A DNA stretch of 64,000 nt from Gossypium raimondii. Its lineage: Eukaryota; Streptophyta; Magnoliopsida; Malvales; Malvaceae. The stretch lies in NCBI RefSeq assembly GCF_025698545.1, contig NC_068571.1, forward strand, positions 51,989,733 through 52,053,732, in the 5' to 3' direction. The notes beneath the pieces were generated by a model that was given only the letters and a program-made list of their open reading frames with translations, was not told the origin of the DNA and did no database searches. The translations under genes and the position numbers were made by a program. Shown here in pieces: positions 35,101-47,945 of this stretch (positions are counted from its first letter, which is position 1; each line of letters opens with the position of its first letter).

Positions 35101-38034
35101 GAAAACAAAATAAAATAAAAAATAAATTACCGTGTCGTTGATCAAGGGAATATATGGACATGTCGGTATAACAGCGTTGACGGTAAAGGAAAACGGTGGT
35201 TTGTAATTACCAAATTTTGCGGAATTTTAGATTTTTTTAATTTTACTTTTTTTTTAAAAAAAATTATCTGTAAGAAACTGTGAGGTCACGGAAAAGTTCC
35301 AAAAGTAAAAATTTTTTAACCACCAAGTTGATTTATTTTAAAAGAAATAAACTATTAAGGGTATGAATGTTATAGGAATATATATTTTTAATACGAATTT
35401 ATATTATTTTGATATAAGATTTATTCAATGGTAAATTATAACAAAAGTAACTATAGGGTCTGGTTTTGATTTTTTATTTTGTTATATTTTAATTTAATAT
35501 AAACTGCTTTCTCTATTTTTATAGGGTAAATCATTTATGAGGTCTCAGTATTATAAGTACTTGATCAAATCGATCTATCTATTATTAAATGAATCAATTT
35601 AATCCTAATACTATTAAAAGAATCAAATAAGCTCATATTTGGCTTGAAAATTAATTTTTTAATTGCAGTTCAATGTGGCTTTATTTGATTCTTTTTAATA
35701 GTAAAGGACTAAATTAATCTATTTAATAACAAAGAGATTAATTGGATCGAGTTACTATAATATAGAGACCTTTTAAATGCATTCACAATTTTATAATTTT
35801 GTCGATATTTTAACCCGAGGAATTGTTAACAAGGTTAATTATTAAATTAGTTAATGACATTATAAAAATACTAAAGTGTATAGGATTATATTTAAACTCT
35901 TATTATTCATAAGTATAATAAAATGTTAGTGTAATTATAAAATGATTAGTATGTTTTAAATAAAGTAGTATGTATATATTTAATAAATACATCACGAGCA
36001 ATTTGTTTTTTGTTCGTTGATTAAGTTAAATGAATAAACATAAATAAGATTTGAGGCTTATTTATTAAATGAATCGAACACAAATAAAGTTAGTTCAATT
36101 CATTTATGTTCATGAACAAGTTTGTTTATATTTGTTTAAGTTTGTTTATTGTTCCATTAGTATATATTAATACAATTATTTTGGTTTATATTTTTATTTA
36201 TAATATAATTATTAATATTTATATTTAACTATTTTATATCTAAAAACAATATATATATATATATACACAATTGTTTATTATTCATGAATATTGTTTGTGA
36301 ATATGTTTGTTTAATGTTAGTGAACATGTCCGTTGTTCACGGACATCATGAATATTAAACAAATAAATATAAACATATATAATTTTAAATAAACGAACAT
36401 AAACGAAAAAAATTTAAAATTCTTAATTAATATGATGAAACTTAAAAATAAATAAACAAACATTCGATGATTCATTTACAGCACTCCATACAAACAAACA
36501 CCTATTGAGAAATTTGATCTCTTTCACTCGCAAATTTTTCTCGTCACTTTGTCTCCTACCACCACAGTTTCCTCAGTCACCATGCTTGACCAATTGGTAT
36601 TTTCAAGAATGTCATATTTGATAGAAAAGAACTATATAGAAGATGCATCCAAAAATGGAACAAGGCCCATAAAATCGTCGAATTATTTAAATCAATTTTA
36701 GTATGATATAGTTATTTTTGTAGCAATTGGATAATTTTTGAAGTGTTCACGGTCAGCTTAAAGTATGATATTAATATATGTTTGTTCAAATTTAGCCCGA
36801 AATATGAGCTTAAAATTTTATCTAAATGCACCCATGTATACAAAAGACTAATCCAAGCTCATTTTAAGCCCACCCATATTATTTTTAAAATTTAATTATT
36901 TATTTATTTTAATATTTAGTAATTTTATATATTTTTTATTTATCGAAAATTTTTATATAGTCATATTAATATTATTTTAATGTTTATATTAGGGTAGTAT
37001 TATATATTTAATATAGGTTTGTTTTTTTTAATGTGTTCTAAATGACATAATATATAAAAATAACATAATATAAAATATTATAAACTTTAAAACATGCCAA
37101 GTTGGGCTGAAGCCTTTAATATTCAAGCCCGAACTTGACCCATATTTTAAACGAACTTAATTTTTTTACCCAATCTCACTTTTTGGGCCTAAATATTTTT
37201 ACCCAAATATTCTAAAATTTCAAGCAGGACTTTTGACCTGGACGGTAACGCTCCCAAATTATTTTTCTCTTGACTTTCTTTATGGTTTCGTCAATCATCA
37301 TATTTATCGGTTAATCAATTTCAAAAAAATTCTCTTTGTATTTTTTAAATAATTAATTGTGTTATAAATCACTATCGGGATTGGAGAGAAACCATCTGAA
37401 GTAAAAGAAATGTGGATATTGATATTCCATCGGTTTAGGAGGTGATTTAAGAAGTTTATAAAATATTAATAATTTCATTGGTTTTTGGAATCGAAATAAT
37501 GATTGAATTGATTAGGTCATTGGTTCTTAGTTCGACCAATTTGATTAATTTAAGTATCGGTGTAATCTCAATTAAAAAATATATAAAATCCAATTCTATC
37601 TTTAATTCAGCTAATTTTTTTTTGACTCAATCATTTTAGAGTGATTTACAATGTAAACCGATGTCCAATCTAATTGATTCGACCGACTAATCTAACCCGA
37701 TTCAAACATCACTAGATATGGGAAAATTCGAAACAATAACCAAACCATAAAAGCATTTTAGTAAAGTTTTATCGGCATTTTATTTTTCGAGCCTTCCATT
37801 CTTACTTAACTTCACAATTTAAATAAAAAGGACCTTATTGTGAAAAGAATATCTAATGGAGGGACCAAAACCCAATTATACAAGATTCATAGTGGCGGCT
37901 CGTGCCTTGTCTCACTCTCGCGGCGCAACCACAACGAAAAAGAACATTCAATAGCAGCAAAAAAAGCTCGAAAAGCCAAAACACCTCTGATAAATCATAT
38001 TATTTATTTGCTTTATCAAAAAGAACCCCAATCA
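35101..38034. other. AT-rich intergenic DNA between divergent TBL and MTI genes
   Basis: No gene is seen. Between 36000 and 36470 lies a foldback-like AT-rich stretch centred on GAACATGTCCGT...ACGGACATCATG (about 36322-36350). Between about 36740 and 37250 is a degraded relative of the GGCCC-rich hAT elements (AAGCCC, GGGCCT and AAGCCCGAACTTGACCC phrases). About 37800-38034 is probably the MTI leader. Confidence 0.5.
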
Positions 38035-38573
38035 ATGGCGCCCGATTCCAAGTCGAGCAACGATCTTTGAATTCACAATTCTCTCCAGTCTATCTGTTAC
38101 AAACGTGGATCCCTTCAGCTACTCGACCAGGTCTAGTTTTTTCTTTCTTTCTTCTTTCCCATCCATTTTCTGTATAAAACTGACGATCTTTGAACTTGGA
38201 ATCTATCTTTTTCTGAACAGAGAAAACTCCCTTTGGAAACAGTGTACTTAGATATTCAAGATGCTACAGATGGATGGTAATGAGTAGTTTCTTCCTGTCG
38301 GTCTTTTGCTTTGTTTCTTTTTGAATTGGATTTGAAATAATGTAAGTGAATTTGGGTGTTTTTACTTTTATTTGACGGGTTTTTAAGGAATGCAATCCGG
38401 GATATGGTGGTTCGTGGGGCGCCTGCTATCGCCATTGCAGCAGCTCTTTCCCTTGCTGTAGAAGTGGCCAACTTTAAGGACTTTAATGGGACATCTGAGG
38501 AAGCTGCTTCTTTCATTGAATTGAAATTGGAATATCTTGTCTCAAGGTTTTCTTTATTTCATTGAACTGAAAT

Positions 38574-38885
38574 TCGGGTTTTTTAGGATTGAATCATTAC
38601 AGTTTCAATTCATTTTGGGTTTTAGTTACTTCGAGCTCGAGTCATTTTGAGTTTGCTTGTTTGCATCATTTTGAATTTGGGTTGTTTCGGATTCATTTTG
38701 TTGACTAACTGGGTTTAGTTTGTTTCGGGTTCAAATTGTTTCGAGTCTGGGTTTGAGGCTTGGGTTTTTAGGATTGAATCATTACGGTTTCAGTTCATTT
38801 TGGGTTTAAGTTACTTTGAGCTCGGATATTTTGAGTTGCTTGTTCGCATCATTTTGAATTCAGGTTGTTTCGGGTTCGGGTTAGA
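38574..38885. repeat. Tandem duplication of about 185 bp in MTI intron 3
   Basis: The block that begins AGGATTGAATCATTAC at 38585 recurs at 38770 with the same order of phrases (TTCATTTTGGGTTT, TTACTT-GAGCTCG, ATTTTGAGTT, CATCATTTTGAATT, GGTTGTTTCGG). Divergence between copies looks modest. Both are rich in GGGTTT and TTTCGGGTTC words. Confidence 0.8.
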
Positions 38886-39124
38886 ATTCACAGGTCTACT
38901 TGTATTGTATCTCCTTTTTCAGTCGACCAACAGCTGTGAATCTTTCTGATGCTGCTAAAAAGCTTATAGAAATTACATCAAATGCTGCTTCTACTACTAT
39001 AATGCCTGAGAGTGTTTTCCAGGTGGGGTATTCATTGTTATGCTTTTGAGCAATTCCAGCTATTTGCTATCCACTTGTTGTATGAATTTGGTTCCTTAGA
39101 GTTTCTTTTGAGATACATGGGTCT

Positions 39125-39815
39125 ATAAAAGTATCATGGATGGCCTATAGTACAAGTCAGACTGCATTTTACCTTTCCTACTAAAAAATGAGCAAAATAG
39201 TGTCTATACGTTAATTCAAATAGCAAACTGGTATTTCTGTTAAAAATTTATCCATTTTTATTATTAAAAACTGGTCAGAATAATCAGATAGTTACACGTG
39301 TAACTGTCTGGTTATTGTTACAGTAGAAATGCATGGAATTTAAGGACCTGTTTGCTCTAGAGGTGCTCATGGGCCGGGTGGCCCGGCTCGACGGCCCGCC
39401 CGAAATATGGGAGAGTTTGGGTAAAAATATAGGCCCGAAATATGGGCTTGAGTAAAAAAATGAGGCCCGTTTAGAAAACGGGCCGGGCATCGGGCACCAC
39501 TTTTTTAGCCCAGCCCGGCCCGGCCCGGCCCGAATATAATAAATATATATTTTATTTTTAAAAATATTTTAAAAGACTTTTTAAAAATATTTTAAAATAT
39601 TTTTTTAAAATTTTCTAAATTTTTTTTGTTTATTTAAAAAATGGGCCGGGCCGGCGAAGGATACGGGCTGAATTTTTATGGGCTCGGCCCGGCCCATGAG
39701 CACCTCTAGTTTGCTCTTTGATCTGACATATAGAGACTAATTTACCCATTTTTTGAGTAGAGGGGGAAAAATGCAATTTGACTCCTAGTACAATAGCCTC
39801 CATGGTACTTTTACG
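39125..39815. mobile_element. MITE of the GTAAAAGTACCATGGAGG family in MTI intron 4, split by a nested hAT element
   Basis: The left arm is AAAAGTATCATGGATGGCC; the right arm, in reverse complement, is CGTAAAAGTACCATGGAGGC. Inner arms ACTAAAAAATGAGCAAAAT and CCCATTTTTTGAGTAG also pair. A 351-bp hAT-type element (39358-39708) is inserted in the middle. Without it the unit is about 330 bp, the size of the other family members in this window. Confidence 0.82.
39358..39708. mobile_element. hAT-type MITE, 351 bp, GGCCC-rich, nested in another MITE
   Basis: Terminal inverted repeats TAGAGGTGCTCATGGGCCG and the complement CCCATGAGCACCTCTA, with a perfect 8-bp target duplication GTTTGCTC (39350-39357, 39709-39716). 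Subterminal sequence is rich in GGCCCG/CGGGCC; the middle is AT-rich. The 8-bp duplication with a TA(G)...(C)TA end fits a non-autonomous hAT element. No transposase. Confidence 0.9.
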
Positions 39816-41042
39816 CTTTCGGGTATTATTTTCAATATTTACAGGCTTATATAGAGGCTGCTGAAATAATGCTTGATGATGATGTTGCTTCAAATAAAGC
39901 AATTGGGTCTTATGGGTCAAGATTTCTCCAGGACCAACGGAAAATCGTGCCGAGATTTTCCGTTTTGACGCACTGCAACACTGGAAGGTTTGATTGTCTT
40001 TTCTCCTGTTGTTTCTCTTGTAATGTTGGCAAAAAGGCATTAGAATTCATACAATAACCGAATAGGCATATGATCATGTTTCTCTTTCTTTACAGTCTTG
40101 CAACAGCTGGATACGGTACTGCCCTCGGTGTCATCCGTGCACTTCATGCTGAGGGAGTTCTGGAAAGAGCATATTGTACGGAAACCCGACCCTTCAATCA
40201 GGTAACCCTCTCGTTGAAGTTATTTGCATGATGAAATGGTTCATCATGCCTATTGTTCATTTGATTTTGATGACAGGGATCCTGGCTTACGGCTTTCGAG
40301 CTGGTACATGACAAAATACCCGCTACTCTGATAGCAGATTCCGCTGCAGCTGCATTAATGAAAGAAAGTCGTCTGAGTGCTGTTATTGTTGGAGCAGATC
40401 CTGTAGCAGCAAACGGTATTCTACAGATATTAACGATGCATTTCCCTTTAATATCTTGACGAAGTAATTTAACCGATTTCATTCGTTGAATTGCAGGTGA
40501 TACTGCTAACAAAATTCGAACCTATAGCCTTGCCGTATGTGCAATGCATCATCACATCCCGTTTTACATTGCTGCATCACTTTCTTCCATCGACTTATCT
40601 CTTTCCTCCGGAGAAGAAATTGTCATCGAGGAAAGATCCTCAAAGGAGTTATTGCATTCACGGGGAGGACTTGGTGAGCAAGTTGCTGCATCCGGGATCT
40701 TGGTTTGGAACCCTGCTTTTGATGTAACCCCTGCCTATCTAATAACTGGTATCGTAACAGAAAAGGTCTCACATCGCACCCGGAATTTCGATTCTTTTAC
40801 TCAGTTCTGTTAGTCTCTGATGAATAAACTACTATATGAACAGGGTGTCATTACTAAGAACAATGATGCTTTCAACATTAAAGATTTTGTGGAGAAGGCA
40901 GCCGGCAAGTCTACCGCGTGAAGTCGAAAAACTCTGCTCGATATGTAAGTTAAAACCGCGACCTGACCGTTGCTCTATGTTATAAGGACTTGTTGGAATC
41001 AGTCTTCTGTATTGATTGCCTCATTGTTGTACTACTGCCTTT

Positions 41043-41406
41043 TAGACCTGTCCATGGGCCGGGCGGCCCGGCCCGGCCCGACGGCCCGCCCGAAATATGG
41101 GAGGGTTCGGGTAAAAATATAGGCCCAAAATATGGGCTTGGGCAAAAAAACGAGGCCCGTTTAAAAATGGACCGGGCTCGGGCTCAACTTTTTTGGCCGG
41201 GCCCGGCCCAGACCGGCCCGAATATAATAAATATATATTTTTTATTTTTATTTTTTAATTTTAAAATACTTTAAAAATATTTTTTTTATTTTTTTATTTT
41301 TAAAATATTTTTTTGTGTTTATTAAAAATCGGGCCGGGCCGGGCCCGGGCCTAAGAGTCGGGCCGAAAATTTTTTCCGGACCCGGCCCGGCCCATGGACA
41401 GCTCTA
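41043..41406. mobile_element. hAT-type MITE, 364 bp, GGCCC-rich
   Basis: Same family and orientation as the copy at 39358. Ends are TAGACCTGTCCATGGGCCGG and, in reverse complement, TAGAGCTGTCCATGGGCCGG. The target duplication CTGCCTTT is perfect (41035-41042, 41407-41414). It lies 120 bp after the MTI stop codon, in or near the 3' UTR. Confidence 0.9.
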
Positions 41407-41536
41407 CTGCCTTTCCCATGGTTGTAAATGCATAACATGAATGAGTAAGGCGTTGGCTTGGGTTACTGACATTTCGGTTCGTTCGGGTTTGGCTAATTAT
41501 ACATAATTGGATAATGTTCTTACATCATACTTTTTA

Positions 41537-41906
41537 CGGTAAAAGTATCATGGAGGTCCCTATACTAGGAGTCAAATTTCATTTTGCACCTTTTACTCAA
41601 AAAATGGGCAAATTAGTCTTTGTACGTTAGATCAAAAATCAAGCTGGTTTTTTCTATTAAATTTTTCATTCATTTCTACTATTAAAATATGGCATGGCTG
41701 CAAAATAACTAGACAATGACATGTGACGTATATCTTATGCTGACGTATAAGAATCAGTTTTTAACAGTAAAAATAGATGGAAATTTTAATAGAATGACCG
41801 GTTTGCTACTTAATCTAATGCACGTGGACTAATTTGCCATTTTTTGAATAGAAAGGATAAATTGCAATCCAACTCTTCGTACAAAAGCTTCTATGGTACT
41901 TTCACG
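41537..41906. mobile_element. MITE of the GTAAAAGTACCATGGAGG family, 370 bp
   Basis: The left end is CGGTAAAAGTATCATGGAGG; the right end in reverse complement is CGTGAAAGTACCATAGAAG. Inner arms TACTCAAAAAATGGGCAAAT and GCCATTTTTTGAATAG pair. A TA on each side (TTTTTA and TACTTT) could be the target duplication. It is in the MTI 3' flank. Confidence 0.78.
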
Positions 41907-44900
41907 TACTTTGTACTAGTTAGGCAAGTTTCGTGAAATTTGCTACAACGTGATTCAATTTTTTTTTGGAGATGTGTAGGAAGGAACTCCATTCACTCAG
42001 AAGTCAAGGCAAATCAACAAATCATTTAGTTTCAGCCGAGGTTAGGTCTAATTATCGTAACTCACTGAAATTTGAGATTTAATCTCTCTACTTTCATATG
42101 ATTTGATCTTTTCTACTTTTATAATCTTAGTAGGTCCAGATTCATAGCACCATCAGTTGATTGGTAACCCTGTCTATATGATTAAATAACAGTGAAAAAG
42201 AATACCATGTCATGTAAATTAACTCGAGTTCGAACTTTATTTAACTTCATTTTACCTAGAAAGTCAAATATCTAAAAAAACAATCCAATATGAACTCAAA
42301 AAACTAAAAGTAATAAAAAACCCAATATTAAGTATGAAATCTTAAACCATGAAACTTTTAAAAAATTGAATGGCAAACCCAAATATTCCCATTTTTGATC
42401 TATTATGATCTTATAATAAAACATGGGGAAGAAAGAAGCAGGACAAGCCCTTGGGGTCTATAGAACAATATTAGAAAATATCTTTTAAAAATTTAAATAT
42501 ATTATAAGTTGATCTACTTTTTATAAATTTAGAATTTCGTCATTATACTTTTATTTTTATTTCTAGGAATTTAGTTTATCTATTTTCAGATTTTAAAACC
42601 AGTTCCAACTATTTAACGTTGATTAAATTATTTTATTAAATTCAAGTTCATTACAATATTTTTATTTTAGTTCAATTGCTACTAATGGAGTATTTTATTT
42701 TATTTCAAAATATTACACTAATAAATTTACGAAGAGAAACAAAAATGTTATCTGAATTTTGAAAATAAAAATATAGGAACTAAAATTTAAATTAGTGAAG
42801 AGTGCAGGGACTTATAAAATATTGTAACCAAAAACAAAACACAGTGGTAATAGGAAAGGGGAGAATGACTTCTTGTTTTAGTTTCATAAACCATCTCTGT
42901 CACTTCACAAATCAACCATACCTTCGAATGCTTTCATTTCTGACAATCTTTTGCCTTTTTTATGGTTTTTTTTTTTCTAAACGTGTGAAAAACTTATTAA
43001 AGCTCTATAACATTAAAATACTTTTTTGTTGCATTAAGGTCTTATTTGCAAACTTTTTAATTTTTTTAGTGATCAACATAAAAATTTATGAAAGTTAGAG
43101 TGATGGGATGTGCAATTTATCCAAAACATAACTATATAGTTGAAAACGTGAATGGATCCAGACACCTTACCTCGAGTTTTGTGCTCTGTCTCACATCATC
43201 CCACATGCCCTTCTCAAGTTAAAATCTTATTTGGATTAAAAAATATGTGTTTGTTTATTAAAAAATTGTAAATATTTGATATTATGGTGTAGATGTGATT
43301 AAAGTATTCTTTTTTTTTTTTGCTGGATTTCATAATATAAAAATATATTAAAACTCATAATTTACTAATATTATTTTAGCAATTAACTCTAAATTCGAAT
43401 CAAACACAATTATTTTTAGTATTAAAATATATAATTTTATAAATATTGAATATCACATTAAAAATAAAAATTCATAATCTACTTCAGAATAATGTCTTTA
43501 TATTTAGAGTGTAATAAATAATAAAATAATTGGAAAGAACACTTAATATCATCTTAAATTCGGGGTTTGAGTTTTCATATTATTTTTAGCTTTGAGATTT
43601 TGGACTTTGTTTAAATAAAATTGTCTTTGTTTTGTGTTTATTAAATTTTCAAATACACATAAGGTCTCAATTAATCTATTTATCTAAAAATAATTTGTAA
43701 AATCTATGATTATAAATGTTTATTAAAAATCTAATTAAACCTGATTTAATCACTTTCAATTTTAACTGACGTAATCAAATGTTAAATTATTTATATTTTG
43801 TAACTCTTAATGTGTAACAGCAATAAAAAAGTATCCAACTTGAAAATGTTAATAATGATAACTAAAATTTTAGAAGTTTTAACAACAACAATAAATAAGT
43901 AATGAATTAAGTGAGAGACTAGCGCTGAAATTAGATTTAGGTTTTCTTTTTCATTTACTTATAAAATATGTAAAAGCATAATAAATGCTATATTTAGAAT
44001 TTATAAGCAATGGGTTTTGTTTTAAGTTTTAAATGGATTTATATATTGGGCTTCTATGTTCAAAAAATAATAAAATTTTAAAATTTTTTAAACGTATTTT
44101 TGTAACTTTTCAATGTTCAATGAAATAAACTGAAATCGAACCAATTTGATGCAATTCATTGACATCATTAAATCGAACCAAACCATAAAAAATTTCGAAC
44201 TGAACCGAATTATCGATTTGGCTTGATTTCTCATTTGGTCAATTTTTTTCTCAACCCTAAAAAACATTATGCCCTCAACAAAAAGTGCTATGAATTAAAA
44301 AGGAAAAGCTAGGATATAGTTGGTCCCCCAACCACAAGTTTTTAGGATTTGGTGGAAAGTTTTAATTGTTTAAATTTAATTATAAAAGTATATAAAATAT
44401 GAATTAAAATATAATTTTTAATATTTTATTATTTTTAAATAGTGAAAATCGCTTTTAGACGGGCCTCACCTGAAAACAGGTCTAGACTTGAATTTTTTTG
44501 AAACTGGGTCTTGACATGACCCAACCTATAACACCTCTGCTTTGCATAAAAGCATAAAGTTTCTATTAAAAAAAGTTTAATATAATGAAAATTTATTGTA
44601 AAATAATTCAATAATTAATTGAGCCCCTAATCAAATATAAGCAATCAATTAAGCCTTCAAATAACTAACTTCTAGGTAAGCCCCAAATGATTATTAAGTT
44701 TATGTTGACGTGGCAGGTGACTTGGTAGATGACATGGCTAAGACTCAGTAAGATGATAATACGCGTTTAAGTGCGCCTGATCTCACATCCTCTTGATTGT
44801 TGTAACAATAACGATGGCAATTAAATTAAGATTCAATCAGCAGCATCATAATTATATTTTTAAAGGTTAATACAACATAAGACTTCGAAATATAATTTAA

Positions 44901-45391
44901 ATTGTAAGTTGGTCATGTCTTCAAAATATTCTATTTTAGTAATCGAAGTTTTATCATACTATCGTTCAAGTTCTTACATCAACTTAATTATACTCCACAT
45001 TATATTCAAGATAACATTCTTAATGATACTAATACTTTGAAAACTCAATTCAATTAAAACATAATAAAAATTGAGATAAATTTAGAATTTGAATCATAAT
45101 CCAAGGTGTATGGTGCAATTAATCCCTTTTTGTTTTAGACAAAAAAAATGGTGTCTCTCTCCCATTCCTAGGCAAATGTCACGTGCGATCTGAGATACTG
45201 AGCTCTGCATCCCCACTCACAAGTGTCCCTCGTCGCCACCCCAAAACAACACTCCCTTCTTCTTGTGTTAAAAACACTGTTCTTCTTTGTTTATAAATAT
45301 GTATCTTGTAGTCGGTCAATTTTAGTCCTTATATTTTTAAAATTTTGAAAATTTAGTCCTAATTTAAATAGTAGTAAATAAATATGTTTGG
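41907..45391. other. Gene-poor AT-rich interval
   Basis: No gene is supported. It holds fragments of MITE groups (about 42050-42200 and 42500-42820) and long AT-rich tracts. A short GC-richer patch at 45160-45260 contains TCACGTGCGATC but no gene could be attached to it. Confidence 0.5.
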
Positions 45392-45765
45392 TTAAATACG
45401 ATTAGTAGTCCTGTACTATTGGTACAATTATAGATTTGGTCTATATTCTCCAATTAGATCATTCTGAATACTGTACTTTTCGGATTTGAAAATTTTAGTC
45501 TTGACGTGAATAACACTCGTTAATTTATTAATTAGATTTTTAGTGAGTAATAAATGAAAATAACAAGCTAACGTTGCATTACACGTATGATAATATATTT
45601 GGCAAACCATATTTTGAAAATAGTAAAACTTAATGAATTTAACACTATCTTTTGATGAAGATTAAAATTTTAAAATTTAAAAATGTATGAACTAAAAATA
45701 TTAAATTAAAATACAATGATTAAATCTAGAACTTTCACAAAATACATGGACTAATAATAGAATTT
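45392..45765. mobile_element. MITE of the GTTAAATTCTGYTATTAGTC family
   Basis: Left arm GGTTAAATACGATTAGTAGT, then TAGATTTGGTC; the right arm has GATTAAATCTAGA and GGACTAATAATAGAATTTCA, the complement of the left. The middle shares AACAAGCTAACGTTGCATTA-type text with the copies at 47565, 57001 and 60412. Confidence 0.65.
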
Positions 45766-46644
45766 CACCTTTCTTTTAACTCTATAAATAACCACTTCTT
45801 GTTTTTTAGTAACTTTTTGTACATTACTAACACATGGAACTCTCTCTTTGTATATTTAAACCCAACCCTTTTTAATTCCAAAACTTACACTCTCCTATTT
45901 TTATTTAATAATTAGATTCCAATTAATAAAATTGGTTAAATTAGATCATGTGACATTTTTAAAATTAAAAAAAATTGCTCATATGGTCAAGGAAAAGTAT
46001 TGACTTCATTTCTAATAAGAATATGGTAGTCTCTTAAATTTTATTGATAGACCTCGGGGCATATATATATTTTATATAGTAATAGTTGCGTAGAAATTAA
46101 ATTGCTAAAAAGTAATAGTTAATAATAATATCCTAACACGCTCTTTAAAAACTTTATAATCCCATATTTAATATTTTTATTCGCTTATTTAACTTTTCAC
46201 GGCGATGTAATATTAACAACGAGAGTACGTTTTTATTTTATTTTAAATACATCACATAATTCGATTTAATATAATTTATTTCACGGTGTTATCAATTGAA
46301 ACTTCAATTATTAAATTAAAAGGCTCACTACGGGATTTAAAGTAGATAAACAAAATTTCAAACACACAAAAAAATACAAGGACTGAAAGAAAAATTAAAC
46401 CAATGAAAACCTAGATCATAAAAAGAAGAAAAAAGAACCCTACATATCTATCTCTTCTGGGAAAAGATTGAAACTTTAACTTAAATGGGATTCGTACACA
46501 CAGTTGCAGGCTTTTTTCATTACCGCCATTCCATTATTACTTTTATCATTATTATTACAAGTCTAAAATATATCATAAGCCCTTGTATTTTTCACATATT
46601 TTCTATACTTTTATTTTCAAAAATTAAATCTCTCTACTTGCCTG
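45766..46644. other. AT-rich intergenic DNA
   Basis: Nothing recognisable apart from low-complexity AT sequence. Confidence 0.4.
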
Positions 46645-47146
46645 TAGAGGTGCTCATGGGCCGGGCCGGATTCAGGCTGGGCCCATAAAAAATTTTCGGC
46701 CCTGGCCCGACCCGGCCCGAAATATGGGCCTAAGATTTTGCCCAGGCCCGGCCCGGGAAAAAAATCATAAGCCCGTGCCCGGCCCGGCTCGGCCTATTTT
46801 TATTTTAAAAATTTTAAAAAATTAAAAAAAGTATTTTAAAAATATTTTTAAAATATTTTAAAATTAAAAAAATTAAAAAAAGTATTTTAAAAATATTTTA
46901 AAATTTAAAAAAAATTAAAAAAGTATGTAAAAAATATTTTAAAATTAAAAAAAATAAATATATTTATTATATCGGGCCGGGCCAGGCCGGGCCGAAAAAG
47001 TGGTGCCTGAGGCCCGGCCCGTTTTCTAAACGGGTCTCGTTTTTTTCCCAAGCCCATATTTCGGGCCTATATTTTTACCCAAACCCTCCCATATTTCGGG
47101 CGGGCCATCGGGCCGGGCCGGGCCGCCCAGCCCATGAGCACCTCTA
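46645..47146. mobile_element. hAT-type MITE, 502 bp, GGCCC-rich, inverted relative to the other two
   Basis: Ends TAGAGGTGCTCATGGGCCGG and complement GCCCATGAGCACCTCTA. Flanking 8-mers CTTGCCTG and CTTGCCGG match at 7 of 8. It is longer than its relatives because the central AT-rich region has expanded, with several AAAAATATTTTAAAAT-type repeats. Confidence 0.87.
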
Positions 47147-47422
47147 CTTGCCGGATTTCAAAATTCAGGTCCAGTTGTTGACTTTTTATAATTATTTTGT
47201 TAAATTCAAGTTCATTAGAACGTCATTTTTTAGTTACATGACTACCAAATGATTTTTTTTAATTTTAAAATGTTACACCAATAAATTTAATAAAAATTAA
47301 CAATGTTAATAATTGGACTGAATTTTGAAATCGCAAGTAGAAAAACTAAATTATTGGAAATAAAAGTACATGGACTAATTTGTAAATTTAAATAATACAA
47401 AGACTTAAGGTTAAATGTTGGG

Positions 47423-47945
47423 TTAAATTCTACAATTAGTTATTGTACTTTGCAAAAGTTATGGATTTAGACCTTGTACTTTAATTTGATCAATTCTAGT
47501 CCTTGTACTTTAGAAATGTTGAAATTTTAGTCCTAACCCAAACACTAATTGTTAAATTCATTTGGTTAAATTCAATTATTGGCCCCATCTTGTGTGTACA
47601 ATTGTAGATTTAGTCCATATTTTTCAATTGGATCATTCTAAGTCTCTATACTTTTTCAAATTTTGAAATTTCAGTCTTGAGGTAAATGATAGCCATTAAT
47701 CCATTAATTGGATTTTAGTGAGTAATATATGAAAATAATAAGCTAACATGCCATTACACATATGATAATATGTCTCTTGCATTAGATTTTGAAAATAGTA
47801 AAATTTAATAAGTTTATCAGTTATCAATCATTTGGGAAGGACTAAAATTTTAAATTTTAAAGAGTGCAAAAACTAAGAATGCCAAATTAAAGCATAAGGA
47901 CTAAATCCATAAGTTTTATAAACTACAAGGACTAATACAAATGCA
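47423..47945. mobile_element. Composite of two MITE copies of the GTTAAATTCTGYTATTAGTC family
   Basis: One left arm starts near 47423 (GGTTAAATTCTACAATTAGT) and a second near 47565 (GGTTAAATTCAATTATTGG). The shared right arm (about 47895-47945) reads GACTAAATCCATAAG and CAAGGACTAATAC. It looks like one copy inserted into or next to another. Confidence 0.55.

Larger units (their letters stand above)
38035..40921 (+). pseudogene. MTI1: Methylthioribose-1-phosphate isomerase gene with an in-frame stop at codon 12
   Basis: Nine exons: 38035-38130, 38221-38276, 38388-38546, 38923-39022, 39845-39987, 40096-40201, 40277-40415, 40497-40765 and 40844-40921. They total 382 codons; all splice sites are GT-AG and phases agree. 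The ATG (MAPDSKSSND) is in frame with the family segment CYKRGSLQLLDQ, but a TGA stands between them at 38068-38070. The rest is full length: [22 protein letters not shown] with the catalytic Cys (codon 181), and GAD with the catalytic Asp (codon 261). Usually invariant residues are changed: GADR to GADP, GSRL to GSWL, NKIGTY to NKIRTY and AAPL to AASL. The enzyme isomerises MTR-1-phosphate to MTRu-1-phosphate in methionine salvage. I infer a recently disabled copy; a base-call error or a later start cannot be excluded. Introns 3 and 4 hold repeats. Confidence 0.85.

Noticed and set aside
42802-43098. 98-residue open frame in gene-poor DNA
   Set aside because: Low-complexity Phe/Leu/Lys-rich text typical of AT-rich random frames.
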